A DNA stretch of 64,000 nt, from contig NZ_JBMGQR010000016.1 of the NCBI RefSeq assembly GCF_049059935.1, forward strand, positions 1 to 64,000, given 5' to 3'. The stretch comes from JAURVT01 sp049059935 (GTDB taxonomy: Bacteria; Actinomycetota; Actinomycetes; Propionibacteriales; Nocardioidaceae). The notes under the pieces are model-generated. The model did not search any database. It was not told the DNA's origin and worked only from the letters and a program-made list of their open reading frames with translations. The position numbers and the translations under genes are program-made. Each line of letters opens with the position of its first letter. Positions within the stretch are counted from its first letter, which is position 1. Below, one piece after another: positions 56,713 to 64,000 of the stretch.

Positions 56713-57613
56713 CCGCGCCGCGTCGGCGCGCGGCGTCACCGCGACCCTGGGGCGCGGGTTCGCGATGGGCGCGGTCGAGGCCGTGCCCGGCGTCTCGGCC
56801 GCCACCGTCGCCCTGGTCCTGGGCTCCTACGACCGGCTGCTGCAGGCCGCGGGCGACCTCGGCGGCGGCGCCGGGCTGCTCGTCCGCGGTCGGCCCGGCG
56901 AGGCAGGGCACCGGTGGGCGGCGGTGCCGTGGGCGTGGCTCGCGACGGTCGCCGCCGGCGCGGTCGCCGCGGTGCTGCTCGTCGTCCCGCTGCTGCGCTC
57001 GCTGCTCGCCGGCCACCCGCAGCCGATGGCCGGGCTGTTCCTCGGCTTCGTGCTCGCCGCGTCCCTGCTGGTGTGGCGACAGGTGGGCGGGCACGACCCG
57101 CTGCACCTGCTGCTCGCCGTCGCGGCGGCCGCCGCGCTGTTCGTGCTGCTCGGGGTCGCGGCGCCGTCGTCCGGCGCACCGGTCTCGTGGTGGTGGCTCA
57201 CCGCGGGCGGCGCCCTGGCCGCGTGCGCCGCGCTGCTGCCGGGCGTCAGCGGGTCGCTCGTGCTCGTGGCCGTCGGCCTCTACGCCGACGTCCTCACCGC
57301 CCTGGCCGAGCGCGACCTGTCCGTGCTGGGCCCGCTCGCCGCGGGCGTCGTCGTCGGGGGCGCGGTGTTCGCCGGGTTGGTCCTGCGCCTGCTGCACCGC
57401 CACCACGACGTCGTGCTGGCCGTCCTCGTCGGGCTGATGCTGGGGTCGACCCGGGTGCTGTGGCCCTGGCCCCACGGCACCCAGGACACCGTGCTCGGCC
57501 CGCCGACGTCCGTGGCCCCCTGGGTGGCCGCGACGGCCGGCGTGGTCCTGGTGGTCCTGCTGACGCGGGGCCTCCCCCGCACGCCCCACGCGGCCGACGG
57601 AGCCGCGCGGTGA
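56705..57613 (+). CDS. DUF368/PopT-type polyprenyl-phosphate transporter
   Basis: 302 residues, about eight membrane helices. Two inverted-repeat halves carry the family motif: PGVSAAT at 28-34 (EAVPGVSAATVALVLGSYDR) and PGVSG at 179-183 (LLPGVSGSLVLVAVGLYADV). DUF368 proteins have been identified as undecaprenyl-phosphate translocases (PopT), recycling the lipid carrier across the membrane. GTG 56705 with GGAGGG upstream overlaps the tatA stop. Next gene is DedA, the other known translocase family, with a 4-base overlap. Confidence 0.87.
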   Translation: MADRAASARGVTATLGRGFAMGAVEAVPGVSAATVALVLGSYDRLLQAAGDLGGGAGLLVRGRPGEAGHRWAAVPWAWLATVAAGAVAAVLLVVPLLRSLLAGHPQPMAGLFLGFVLAASLLVWRQVGGHDPLHLLLAVAAAAALFVLLGVAAPSSGAPVSWWWLTAGGALAACAALLPGVSGSLVLVAVGLYADVLTALAERDLSVLGPLAAGVVVGGAVFAGLVLRLLHRHHDVVLAVLVGLMLGSTRVLWPWPHGTQDTVLGPPTSVAPWVAATAGVVLVVLLTRGLPRTPHAADGAAR

Positions 57614-58242
57614 CCGTCGACGCCGGCGTCGCCGAGACGATCACCGACGTCCTGACGTCGGTGCCCGCCTGGGTGGTGCTCACGGTGGTCTTCGTGCTGC
57701 CGCTCGTGGAGGCCGCGCTGTTCGTCGGGCTGGTGATCCCCGGGGAGACCGCCGTCCTGGTCGGCGGCGTCACGGCCGGTGCCGGCGACCTGCCCCTGTG
57801 GGCCGTCGTGGTGGCCGCGGTGTCGGGCGCCGTGATCGGCGACCAGGCGGGCTACCTGGTCGGACGACGCTGGGGGCGCGCCGTCGTCTCGCGCACCCCC
57901 GTGCTGCGGCACCGCACGGACGCGGTCGACCGTGCGCTCGCGTTCGTCCGGCGCCGCGGGGCGATGGCCGTCGTCCTGGGACGGTGGGTGTCCGCGCTGC
58001 GTGCGCTCGTGCCCGGCGTCGCCGGGATGAGCCACATGCCGCGACGCGTCTTCACCGTCGCCAACCTCGTCGGCGGCACGGTCTGGGCCGGGTCGGTGTC
58101 GGTGGTCGGCTACCTCGCCGGGTCGTCGCTCGAGACCGTCGAGGCGAACCTGCGGCTGTTCGGCACCGGCAGCGCCGTCGTCGTCGTGGCCGTGCTGGCC
58201 GGCGCCTGGGTCTGGCACCGACGGCGACCTATTCTTGACTAG
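57610..58242 (+). CDS. DedA-family membrane protein (UptA-type lipid-carrier translocase candidate)
   Basis: 210 residues from GTG 57610 (GTGA overlap with DUF368). DedA features: VFVLPLVEAALFVGLVIPGE near the N-terminus, GDQAGYLVGRRWGR, and VLGRWVSALRALVPGVAGMS with conserved arginines, then a final membrane helix. Some DedA proteins (UptA) flip undecaprenyl phosphate inward; others act in lipid scrambling or proton balance. Its stop codon lies inside the furA operator. Confidence 0.9.
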   Translation: MTVDAGVAETITDVLTSVPAWVVLTVVFVLPLVEAALFVGLVIPGETAVLVGGVTAGAGDLPLWAVVVAAVSGAVIGDQAGYLVGRRWGRAVVSRTPVLRHRTDAVDRALAFVRRRGAMAVVLGRWVSALRALVPGVAGMSHMPRRVFTVANLVGGTVWAGSVSVVGYLAGSSLETVEANLRLFGTGSAVVVVAVLAGAWVWHRRRPILD

Positions 58243-58251
58243 TTCCAGTTT
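58229..58251 (+). promoter_or_regulatory. FurA-type operator and promoter region of furA-katG
   Basis: TATTCTTGACTAGTTCCAG is the only AT-rich patch in the area and closely resembles the conserved TTGACT-N2-TTCCAG element in front of furA-katG in mycobacteria and streptomycetes, where FurA represses its own operon and is released by oxidation. It contains a TTGACT -35 and the TAG stop of dedA. The furA GTG follows 14 bases later. Confidence 0.72.
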
Positions 58252-58264
58252 GGAGGGCAGAGTC

Positions 58265-58720
58265 GTGGGCGTGCAGACCACCGCCGAGATCCACACCGCC
58301 CTGCGCGGGGCGGCGCTGCGCGTCACCCGTCAGCGGGTGGCGGTGCTCGCGGCCGTGCAGACCCTGCCGCACGCCGACACCGACACCGTGCTGCGCGCCG
58401 TCCGGTCCGAGATGGCCGACGTCTCGCACCAGACGGTCTACGACGCGCTGCACGCCCTCACCGGGGCCGGGCTGGTGCGACGCATCCAGCCGGCGGGCTC
58501 GGTGGCGCGCTACGAGGCGCGTACCGGCGACAACCACCACCACGTGGTGTGCCGCTCGTGCGGCGTCGTCGCCGACGTCGACTGCACCACCGGCCAGGCC
58601 CCGTGCCTGGCCCCCTCCGACGACCACGGCTTCGTCATCGACGAGGCCGAGGTGATCTTCTGGGGCACCTGCCAGGCGTGCTCCACGACCACACCCACCA
58701 GCAGAGAGGAAGTCCGGTGA
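58265..58720 (+). CDS. furA: Fur-family peroxide-responsive repressor FurA
   Basis: 151 residues from GTG 58265 (GGAGGG seven bases upstream). The winged HTH (LRVTRQRVAVLAAVQTLPHA, VSHQTVYDALHALTGAGLVR) precedes the dimer domain with metal ligands NHHHVVCRSCG and a second cysteine pair GTCQAC. Layout is that of actinobacterial FurA, which represses katG until oxidised. It overlaps katG by 4 bases (GTGA), so one operon. Confidence 0.94.
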   Translation: MGVQTTAEIHTALRGAALRVTRQRVAVLAAVQTLPHADTDTVLRAVRSEMADVSHQTVYDALHALTGAGLVRRIQPAGSVARYEARTGDNHHHVVCRSCGVVADVDCTTGQAPCLAPSDDHGFVIDEAEVIFWGTCQACSTTTPTSREEVR

Positions 58721-60954
58721 CCGACCAGAGCCACGAGACCCGCGAAGCCGAGATGAACACCGAGGCCGCGGGCGGCTGTCCCGTCGCGCACGGGCGGATG
58801 AGCCACCCCACCGAGGGCTCGAGCAACGAGCGCTGGTGGCCCGAGACGCTCAACGTCAAGATCCTCCGCAAGAACCACCCGTCGTCGGACCCCCTCGACG
58901 AAGACTTCGACTACGCCGCCGAGTTCCAGACCGTCGACCTCGACGACCTCCGCCGCGACGTCACCGAGGTCATGACGACGTCGCAGGACTTCTGGCCCGC
59001 CGACTACGGCCACTACGGCCCGTTCTTCATCCGCATGGCGTGGCACAGCGCGGGCACCTACCGCGTGGCCGACGGCCGCGGCGGCGCCGGCGCCGGCATG
59101 CAGCGCTTCGCCCCCCTGAACAGCTGGCCCGACAACGCCAACCTCGACAAGGCACGCCGCCTGCTCTGGCCCATCAAGGCCAAGTACGGACGCCGCCTGT
59201 CGTGGGCCGACCTGATCGTCTTCACCGGCAACGTCGCGCTCGAGGACATGGGCCTGCCGACGTTCGGCTTCGCCGGCGGCCGCGTCGACGGCTGGGAGCC
59301 CGACGAGGACGTGTACTGGGGCCCCGAGACCGTCTGGCTCGGCGACGAGCGCTACGACGACGAGCACAAGCTCACCGGTCCCCTCGCCGCGGTCCAGATG
59401 GGCCTGATCTACGTCAACCCCGAGGGCCCCAACGGCAACCCCGACCCGATGGCCTCGGCGCGCGACATCCGCGAGACGTTCGGCCGGATGGCGATGAACG
59501 ACGAGGAGACCTTCGCCCTCATCGCCGGTGGCCACACCTTCGGCAAGACGCACGGTGCGGGCGACCCCGAGCCGCACGTCGGCCCCGAGCCCGAGGGTGC
59601 GGACATCACCGAGCAGGGCCTGGGCTGGCGCAGCACCTTCGGCACCGGCAAGGGCCGCGACGCGATCACCAGCGGCATCGAGGTCACCTGGACCTCCACG
59701 CCCACCACGTGGAGCATGAAGTACCTGGAGAACCTGTACGGCCTGGAGTGGGAGCTCACCAAGAGCCCCGGCGGCGCGTACCAGTGGCAGCCCGAGGGCG
59801 GCGCGGCGGCGAACACCGTCCCCGACCCGGCCGACGGCTCGCTCTCGCGCCCGCCGACGATGCTGACGTCCGACGTCGCGCTCAAGGTCGACCCGACCTA
59901 CGAGGCGATCGGCCGCCGCTTCCTGGCCAACCCCGACGAGTTCGCCGACGCGTTCGCGCGCGCCTGGTTCAAGCTCACGCACCGCGACATGGGCCCGATC
60001 CAGCGCTACCTCGGCGCCGAGGTGCCGGCCGAGGAGCTGCTCTGGCAGGACCGCGTCCCGGCCGTCGACCACGAGCTGGTCTCCGACGACGACGTCGCCG
60101 CGCTCAAGGCCACGATCCTGGACTCGGGTCTGTCGACCTCGCGCCTGGTCGCGACCGCATGGGCCGCGGCCTCGAGCTTCCGGGTCAGCGACAAGCGAGG
60201 CGGCGCCAACGGTGCCCGTCTCCGCCTCGAGCCGCAGAACGGCTGGGCCGTCAACGACCCCGACGAGCTCGCCACCGCGCTGCGCACCCTCGAGCGCGTC
60301 CAGGCCGACTTCAACGCGTCGGCCACCGGCGGGAAGAAGATCTCGCTCGCCGACGTGATCGTCCTCGCGGGCGCCGCCGGCGTGGAGAAGGCCGCCGCCG
60401 ACGCCGGCCACCCCGTCACGGTCCCGTTCACCCCGGGCCGCACGGACGCCACGCAGGAGCAGACCGAGGTCGAGTCGTTCCACTGGCTCGAGCCGCAGTC
60501 CGACGGCTTCCGCAACTTCGTCGGCAAGGGCCAGCCGCTGCCGGCCGAGTTCCTGCTCGTCGACCGCGCGAACCTGCTCGGCCTCAGCGCGCCGGAGATG
60601 ACGGTCCTCGTCGGCGGCCTGCGCGTGCTCGGCGCCAACACCGGCGGTTCGACCGCCGGCGTCCTGACCGACCGGGTCGGGTCGCTGAGCAACGACTTCT
60701 TCCGCAACCTGCTCGCGATGGACCTCGAGTGGAGCCAGGTCGGCGACGACCGCGACTCCTTCGAGGCCCGCCGCGCCGGCAGCGACGAGGTCGTCTGGAC
60801 CGGCACCCGCAACGACCTCGTGTTCGGCTCGAACTCCGAGCTGCGCGCCGTCGCCGAGGTGTACGCCAGCGACGACGCCGAGGAGAAGTTCGTGCGCGAC
60901 TTCGTCCGCGCCTGGGACAAGGTGATGATGGCCGACCGCTACGACCTGGTCTGA
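58717..60954 (+). CDS. katG: Catalase-peroxidase KatG
   Basis: 745 residues from GTG 58717, GAGGAAG upstream. Distal residues R106, W109 and H110 (RMAWHSAGTYR), Y232 (GLIYVNPEGPNG) and M258 (GRMAMNDEE) supply the Trp-Tyr-Met adduct needed for catalase activity; the proximal haem histidine is H273 (GGHTFGKTHG). S319 is the equivalent of the serine changed in many isoniazid-resistant mycobacteria. The C-terminal degenerate half is complete. It removes hydrogen peroxide and is controlled by FurA. Confidence 0.97.
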   Translation: MTDQSHETREAEMNTEAAGGCPVAHGRMSHPTEGSSNERWWPETLNVKILRKNHPSSDPLDEDFDYAAEFQTVDLDDLRRDVTEVMTTSQDFWPADYGHYGPFFIRMAWHSAGTYRVADGRGGAGAGMQRFAPLNSWPDNANLDKARRLLWPIKAKYGRRLSWADLIVFTGNVALEDMGLPTFGFAGGRVDGWEPDEDVYWGPETVWLGDERYDDEHKLTGPLAAVQMGLIYVNPEGPNGNPDPMASARDIRETFGRMAMNDEETFALIAGGHTFGKTHGAGDPEPHVGPEPEGADITEQGLGWRSTFGTGKGRDAITSGIEVTWTSTPTTWSMKYLENLYGLEWELTKSPGGAYQWQPEGGAAANTVPDPADGSLSRPPTMLTSDVALKVDPTYEAIGRRFLANPDEFADAFARAWFKLTHRDMGPIQRYLGAEVPAEELLWQDRVPAVDHELVSDDDVAALKATILDSGLSTSRLVATAWAAASSFRVSDKRGGANGARLRLEPQNGWAVNDPDELATALRTLERVQADFNASATGGKKISLADVIVLAGAAGVEKAAADAGHPVTVPFTPGRTDATQEQTEVESFHWLEPQSDGFRNFVGKGQPLPAEFLLVDRANLLGLSAPEMTVLVGGLRVLGANTGGSTAGVLTDRVGSLSNDFFRNLLAMDLEWSQVGDDRDSFEARRAGSDEVVWTGTRNDLVFGSNSELRAVAEVYASDDAEEKFVRDFVRAWDKVMMADRYDLV

Positions 60955-60970
60955 CCCTCACCGCACCCCG

Positions 60971-61007
60971 ACGCCCGGGCCGGCCCCTCGTGGGCCGGCC
61001 CGGGCGT
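60971..61007 (+). terminator. Strong terminator after katG
   Basis: A 16-bp perfect GC stem (60971-60986 with 60992-61007) with a CTCGT loop begins 17 bases after the katG stop. No T-run follows. Confidence 0.88.
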
Positions 61008-61051
61008 CCCCACGTCCAGCCCCCTCCCCTCCCCGCCCCGCGCCCGGCACG

Positions 61052-61131
61052 CCGAGTGGCGCAAATTCGGGGTCGACACGCGGTGGACACCCCGAATCTG
61101 CGCCACTCGGGACGGGTTCTGCGCCACTCGG
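61052..61131. repeat. Intergenic inverted repeat with an extra half-copy
   Basis: The left arm (61052-61073) pairs with 61089-61110: 12 bp, one A/C mismatch, 9 bp; the loop is 15 bases. A third copy of the outer half, TGCGCCACTCGG, occurs at 61120-61131. The arm GAGTGGCGCAAATTCGGGG is AT-richer than its surroundings. It lies beyond the katG terminator, between convergent genes, so termination alone does not explain it. Confidence 0.8.
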
Positions 61132-61197
61132 CGAGCCGGACGAGGTCGTCGCCGACCTGGTGCCCGGCTCGCGCAGCGGCTCGGAGGGCCCCGGAGG

Positions 61198-61680
61198 TCA
61201 GCCGGCGACGAGTCCGCGCTCGTCGTGGACCACGTCGGGCCACGGCTCGCGGGCCAGCGCGAGCAGTCGCTCGACCTCCGCGACGACGGACCCGGCCTCC
61301 GCGGCGATCGCCGCGGCGTCGTCGGAGCCGACCCGGTCGTCGAGTTCGGCGAGGAACCGCCGCACCCACCCCGCGGGGTCGTCGACCATGGTGGGGTCGA
61401 ACTCGCGGTCGCCCGGCTCGCCGCCGGCCATCTGCGGGTGCCAGTGCATGCGGTCGGCGGCGTGCGGAGCCGACTCGAGCAGGTCGACGCGCACGACCGC
61501 CGGTTCGAGCACGAGGGACGGCGAGGAGTAGATCGACCCCGTCGCGGACCAGCGTGCGGGCCGCACCTCGACGCGCACGCCTCGCTCGCGGACGTCCGGC
61601 TCCCCGGCGAGCGCCGGGTCGGCGAAGTCGACGAGCGTCACGGTGACGGCCGCACCGCCGAAGGTCCAGATGCGTTCCAT
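61198..61680 (-). CDS. Protein of unknown function
   Basis: 160 residues from ATG 61680 (ATG 61689 is an in-frame alternative; neither has a strong ribosome site). An N-terminal beta-rich half (MERIWTFGGAAVTVTLVDFA, VRVEVRPARWSATGSIYSSP, LVLEPAVVRVDLLESAP) contains MHWHPQM, then a helical half with FLAELDDRVGSDDAAAIAAE. I do not recognise a family. Soluble, acidic. Convergent with katG. Confidence 0.68.
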   Translation of the reverse strand: MERIWTFGGAAVTVTLVDFADPALAGEPDVRERGVRVEVRPARWSATGSIYSSPSLVLEPAVVRVDLLESAPHAADRMHWHPQMAGGEPGDREFDPTMVDDPAGWVRRFLAELDDRVGSDDAAAIAAEAGSVVAEVERLLALAREPWPDVVHDERGLVAG

Positions 61681-61742
61681 GCCCACCATCGTGCCCGCAC
61701 GCCGTCCCCACGTGGCGAGCGACTCGGGTCGACCGGGTCGGG

Positions 61743-62174
61743 TCACCGGGAGGGCAGTGGCACCGCGCGCAGCGGGTCGCCGCCATCGACGAGCAGGAGG
61801 CCCGGCGCCACGAGCGCGTCGGCGAGTCGGCGCAGCGCCACCTCCCCGAGGCGCGGGTGCCGGCCGTCGAGGGCACCGACGCGGACGGCGAACGCGAGGT
61901 CGTAGGGCTGCTCGTCCGGCCCGAGCACGAAGTCCTCGACGGCCACCCGGCGGACGCTCATGGTGCCCGCGCCGATCTCGGCGGCGGCGTGGGCCTTCGC
62001 CAGCGCGACGCTCCGGTCCGAGCGGTTGATCATCAGCACGTGGCCGTCACCGACCCGCCGCGCGACGGCCCGGGCAGCGGCGCCCGGTCCCCCGCCGACC
62101 TCCAGCACACGCATGCCGGGACGGAGCGGGAGCGCGTCGACGACGGCCTGCAGTCGCGGCGACAGGGTGCTCAT
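61743..62174 (-). CDS. Class I SAM-dependent methyltransferase, small
   Basis: 143 residues. Motif I MRVLEVGGGPGAAARAVARR binds SAM; DGHVLMINRSDRSVALAKAH is the motif II strand and adjacent helix; DLAFAVRVGAL follows. It stops soon after, so the usual C-terminal strands 6-7 are short: a minimal methyltransferase, or a slightly truncated one. ATG 62174 or ATG 62183 could be the start. Substrate unknown. Confidence 0.78.
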   Translation of the reverse strand: MSTLSPRLQAVVDALPLRPGMRVLEVGGGPGAAARAVARRVGDGHVLMINRSDRSVALAKAHAAAEIGAGTMSVRRVAVEDFVLGPDEQPYDLAFAVRVGALDGRHPRLGEVALRRLADALVAPGLLLVDGGDPLRAVPLPSR

Positions 62175-62279
62175 CTTCCCCATCCTGCCTCGGCCGAACG
62201 CCCACCCGGACGCACGACGACGGGCTAGCCTGGTGCCCGCAGGAGGCACCTCCTGGTCCCGGACCACGATCGGCATCAC

Positions 62280-62519
62280 GTGCTCGCACGTCTCAGGCCC
62301 TGGCAGGCCGCCGCGGCGGTCGTCGCCGTGCTGCTCGTCGTGCAGACCCTGCTCCTCGTCCTCCCCGGCGGCTCGACGGACGCCGGCGCGGATGAGCCCG
62401 CGCCCCTGTCGGTGCAGCCGCCGGAGACCGTGGTGGCGGGAGTGTTCCTGCTGGCGGTGTTCGCCGTCCTGTGGCTGGTGTTCACGCTCGTCGCCCGGGT
62501 GAGGTCGCGGCGCGGCTGA
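62280..62519 (+). CDS. Small two-helix membrane protein
   Basis: 79 residues from GTG 62280. Two hydrophobic helices (WQAAAAVVAVLLVVQTLLLV; VVAGVFLLAVFAVLWLVFTL) flank an acidic extracytoplasmic loop, and the C-terminus is basic (ARVRSRRG). The ribosome site is weak. No family recognised; divergent from the methyltransferase gene. Confidence 0.55.
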   Translation: MLARLRPWQAAAAVVAVLLVVQTLLLVLPGGSTDAGADEPAPLSVQPPETVVAGVFLLAVFAVLWLVFTLVARVRSRRG

Positions 62520-62544
62520 GCGTCCGGGCCGGCCACGGACCCGT

Positions 62545-63717
62545 TCATCCGGCGGCGACGACCACCAGCTCGTTGCCCTGGGGGTCGGCGACCCGCCACC
62601 GACCGTCCACCTCGTCTGCGAGCCGTCCACCGGCGGCCACGGCCGTGGCGACGCGAGCCTGTGCGAGGTCGGACGGCACCGCGAGCTCGACGTGGACGCG
62701 GTTGCGCTGAAGCCGGCGTCCGTCGTCGGCGGCGTCGAGCTCCTGGAACACCAGGACCGGGCCCAGCCGCCGCGGGTCGACGACGTCGCGGAGCCCCGGG
62801 CGCCGGTCGGGCACGTACCCGAGCGCGGCGAGCCAGAACGCGCGGACAACGTCGACGTCGGCGGCGTCGAGGAAGACCTGCACCAGGCGCGGCAGCCCGG
62901 TGTCCGCGACGGCCCCGAGCTCCCTGGCCGCCGACTGGATCTCCGCGGCGAGGCCGGTGAAGTCGAGGTCGAGGCCGTGGGCGTCGGCGTCCGACCGGTC
63001 CTTGCCGGTGTCGAGGACGACCAGCCCGGGACGAAGGTCGACCAGCAGCGGGAAGCCCGCGTCGTCGGCCCGTGCCGCCGCTGCGGCAGCGAGAGCGAGC
63101 TGCTGCGCCGTCGTCCTGGTGCGGTAGCAGGCAACCGCGCCGAACACCGTCTGCCAGTCCGCCGTGCTCTCGTCGCCGTGCGCGTCGCCCGGCACCAGGT
63201 CGACCTCGTTGCCGTCGGGGTCGGCGTGACACAGGCCGTAGGGCCCCGATCCCTCGCCCAGGCCCACCTGCTCGACCACCGGGGCCGGTCGCACCACGTC
63301 GAGGTGGATGCGGTTCCGGAGCGGTCGGCGCTCGGCCGACTCCCGGACCTGCAGGTCGGGGTCGCGCCGCAGGGGGTCGGCCAGTCGACCGTCCTGCGTC
63401 GACGCGTAGCCGAGGACGGGCTGCCAGAACCGTCGCAGCCCTGCCGGGTCGGGGGTCTCGAGCACGACGCTCGGGTGCTGCAGCACCGAGGTGTCCGCGA
63501 CGAGCCCGAGGCCGCGGGCCGCCACCGACACGGCCCGGGCGTGCTCGCCGGAGTCGAGACGCACGCGCAGACCCGCCGGCCGTAGGTCCACCGCGATGCC
63601 GGGTGACGCGTCGAGGGAGCGACCCGCCAGCGCGACGCCCTCCCCCAGGGACGCCGCACCGAACCACGCCGTCGCGACGCCGTCCACCCATCGCCAGTCC
63701 GTGCCCATCTCCGTCAT
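62545..63717 (-). CDS. Two-domain VOC protein with pterin-dehydratase-like N-terminus
   Basis: 390 residues. Two VOC (glyoxalase-like) modules lie at about 85-185 (SVVLETPDPAGLRRFWQPVL, NRIHLDVVRP, GPYGLCHADPDGNEVDLVPG) and about 275-388 (LVQVFLDAADVDVVRAFWLA, RVHVELAVP, DPQGNELVVVAAG). The first 80 residues (DWRWVDGVATAWFGAASLGE, VDLRPAGLRVRL) follow the fold pattern of pterin-4a-carbinolamine dehydratase but lack its paired histidines. The middle linker looks like a worn third domain. Likely binds a small ligand; activity unknown. Start 63717 is chosen from several ATGs. Confidence 0.8.
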   Translation of the reverse strand: MTEMGTDWRWVDGVATAWFGAASLGEGVALAGRSLDASPGIAVDLRPAGLRVRLDSGEHARAVSVAARGLGLVADTSVLQHPSVVLETPDPAGLRRFWQPVLGYASTQDGRLADPLRRDPDLQVRESAERRPLRNRIHLDVVRPAPVVEQVGLGEGSGPYGLCHADPDGNEVDLVPGDAHGDESTADWQTVFGAVACYRTRTTAQQLALAAAAAARADDAGFPLLVDLRPGLVVLDTGKDRSDADAHGLDLDFTGLAAEIQSAARELGAVADTGLPRLVQVFLDAADVDVVRAFWLAALGYVPDRRPGLRDVVDPRRLGPVLVFQELDAADDGRRLQRNRVHVELAVPSDLAQARVATAVAAGGRLADEVDGRWRVADPQGNELVVVAAG

Positions 63718-63771
63718 GCTGGCACCGTAGGTCGCACCGCCGACGATCTCCACGGCGTCGACGTCGACCCC

Positions 63772-63999
63772 TCAGCGGGGCGAGGTGAGCATCTGCGCGA
63801 GGTGGTCCAGGGAGCGCTCGAGGTGACCGTCGGGGAACACGGGGAGCGTCAGGTACGCGCGCGGTCCGGGCCCCACCGCCGACCAGTCGTCGGTGAGGGT
63901 CACCCATCCGGTGCCGTCGATCCCGGCGTGCCGCGAGGGGTCGGCCAGGACCGCGAAGACGTCGTCGGCCGCGGCCTCGATGGTGGTCGCCGCGCTCAC
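63772..63999 (-). CDS. SRPBCC-family protein with apparent internal deletion
   Basis: 75 residues visible. The GTG at 63999 may be the start, or the gene may continue off the window. The first part (ATTIEAAADDVFAVLADPSR, HAGIDGTGWV) is the N-terminus of actinobacterial polyketide-cyclase-like SRPBCC proteins; the rest (TLTDDWSAVGPGPRAYLTLP, VFPDGHLERSLDHLAQML) matches their last 40 residues. The intervening 60-80 residues that form most of the helix-grip pocket are absent, with the frame kept. It is probably non-functional or repurposed. Confidence 0.65.
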   Translation of the reverse strand: MSAATTIEAAADDVFAVLADPSRHAGIDGTGWVTLTDDWSAVGPGPRAYLTLPVFPDGHLERSLDHLAQMLTSPR

Positions 64000-64000
64000 G

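Noticed and set aside
1..64000. CRISPR arrays, tRNA or rRNA genes, insertion sequences
   Set aside because: No regularly spaced repeats, no cloverleaf-like sequence and no transposase motifs were seen.

Overview
The window is very GC-rich and densely coded. WhiB proteins, a GAF-ANTAR regulator, a furA-katG pair, an MMPL transporter and many GTG starts point to a flagellated actinobacterium. The flagellar locus looks like those of Nocardioides/Aeromicrobium-type organisms, but this placement is an inference from gene content, since no rRNA gene or taxonomic marker is present. I saw no tRNA, rRNA, CRISPR array, insertion sequence or prophage, and no gene-free stretch reaches 300 bases.

Left part (1-28341): an Asp23/Gls24 envelope-stress group with a divergent ECF-type sigma factor; an EcsC protein; a MerR regulator beside a fatty acid desaturase; a flavin/F420-type oxidase, an FdhF-like molybdoenzyme and a HAD phosphatase; two near-twin WhiB genes around a CBS protein; GAF-ANTAR and manganese catalase; several dehydrogenases; a thioesterase and an acyl-CoA ligase; a TetR-MMPL unit with a clear tandem-palindrome operator; a DUF1761 membrane protein divergent from a WYL regulator; and an EAL-HDOD protein.

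Middle (28356-56036): one continuous 27.7 kb flagellar locus. Leftward: flgN-flgK-flgL-fliW-csrA. Rightward: a FliA/WhiG-type sigma factor, fliC, fliD-fliS-fliT-like, a long run flgB-flgC-fliE-fliF-fliG-fliH-fliI-fliJ-(NlpC/SLT hydrolase)-fliK-flgD-flgE, then flbD-motA-motB-fliL, then fliM-fliN-fliO-fliP-fliQ-fliR-flhB, then flhA. Six transcription units begin with the same promoter pattern, TCAGGTC-N12-GCCGATCA, a GC-shifted form of the sigma-28 promoter with identical spacing. Four of the six leaders (fliC, flgB, flbD, flhA) carry short hairpins that display ANGGA(C/U) in the loop, the hallmark of CsrA sites. With csrA and fliW in the same locus, this suggests a flagellum-wide CsrA/FliW post-transcriptional circuit, not one limited to flagellin. 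This is the main discovery candidate.

Right part (56062-64000): a small exported protein, a TatA-like protein, DUF368 (PopT-type) and DedA (UptA-type) membrane proteins side by side, furA-katG with a FurA-type operator overlapping the dedA stop codon, a strong terminator, a hairpin repeat, a protein of unknown function, a methyltransferase, a small membrane protein, a three-domain VOC protein with a pterin-dehydratase-like N-terminus, and an SRPBCC gene that appears to have lost its middle.
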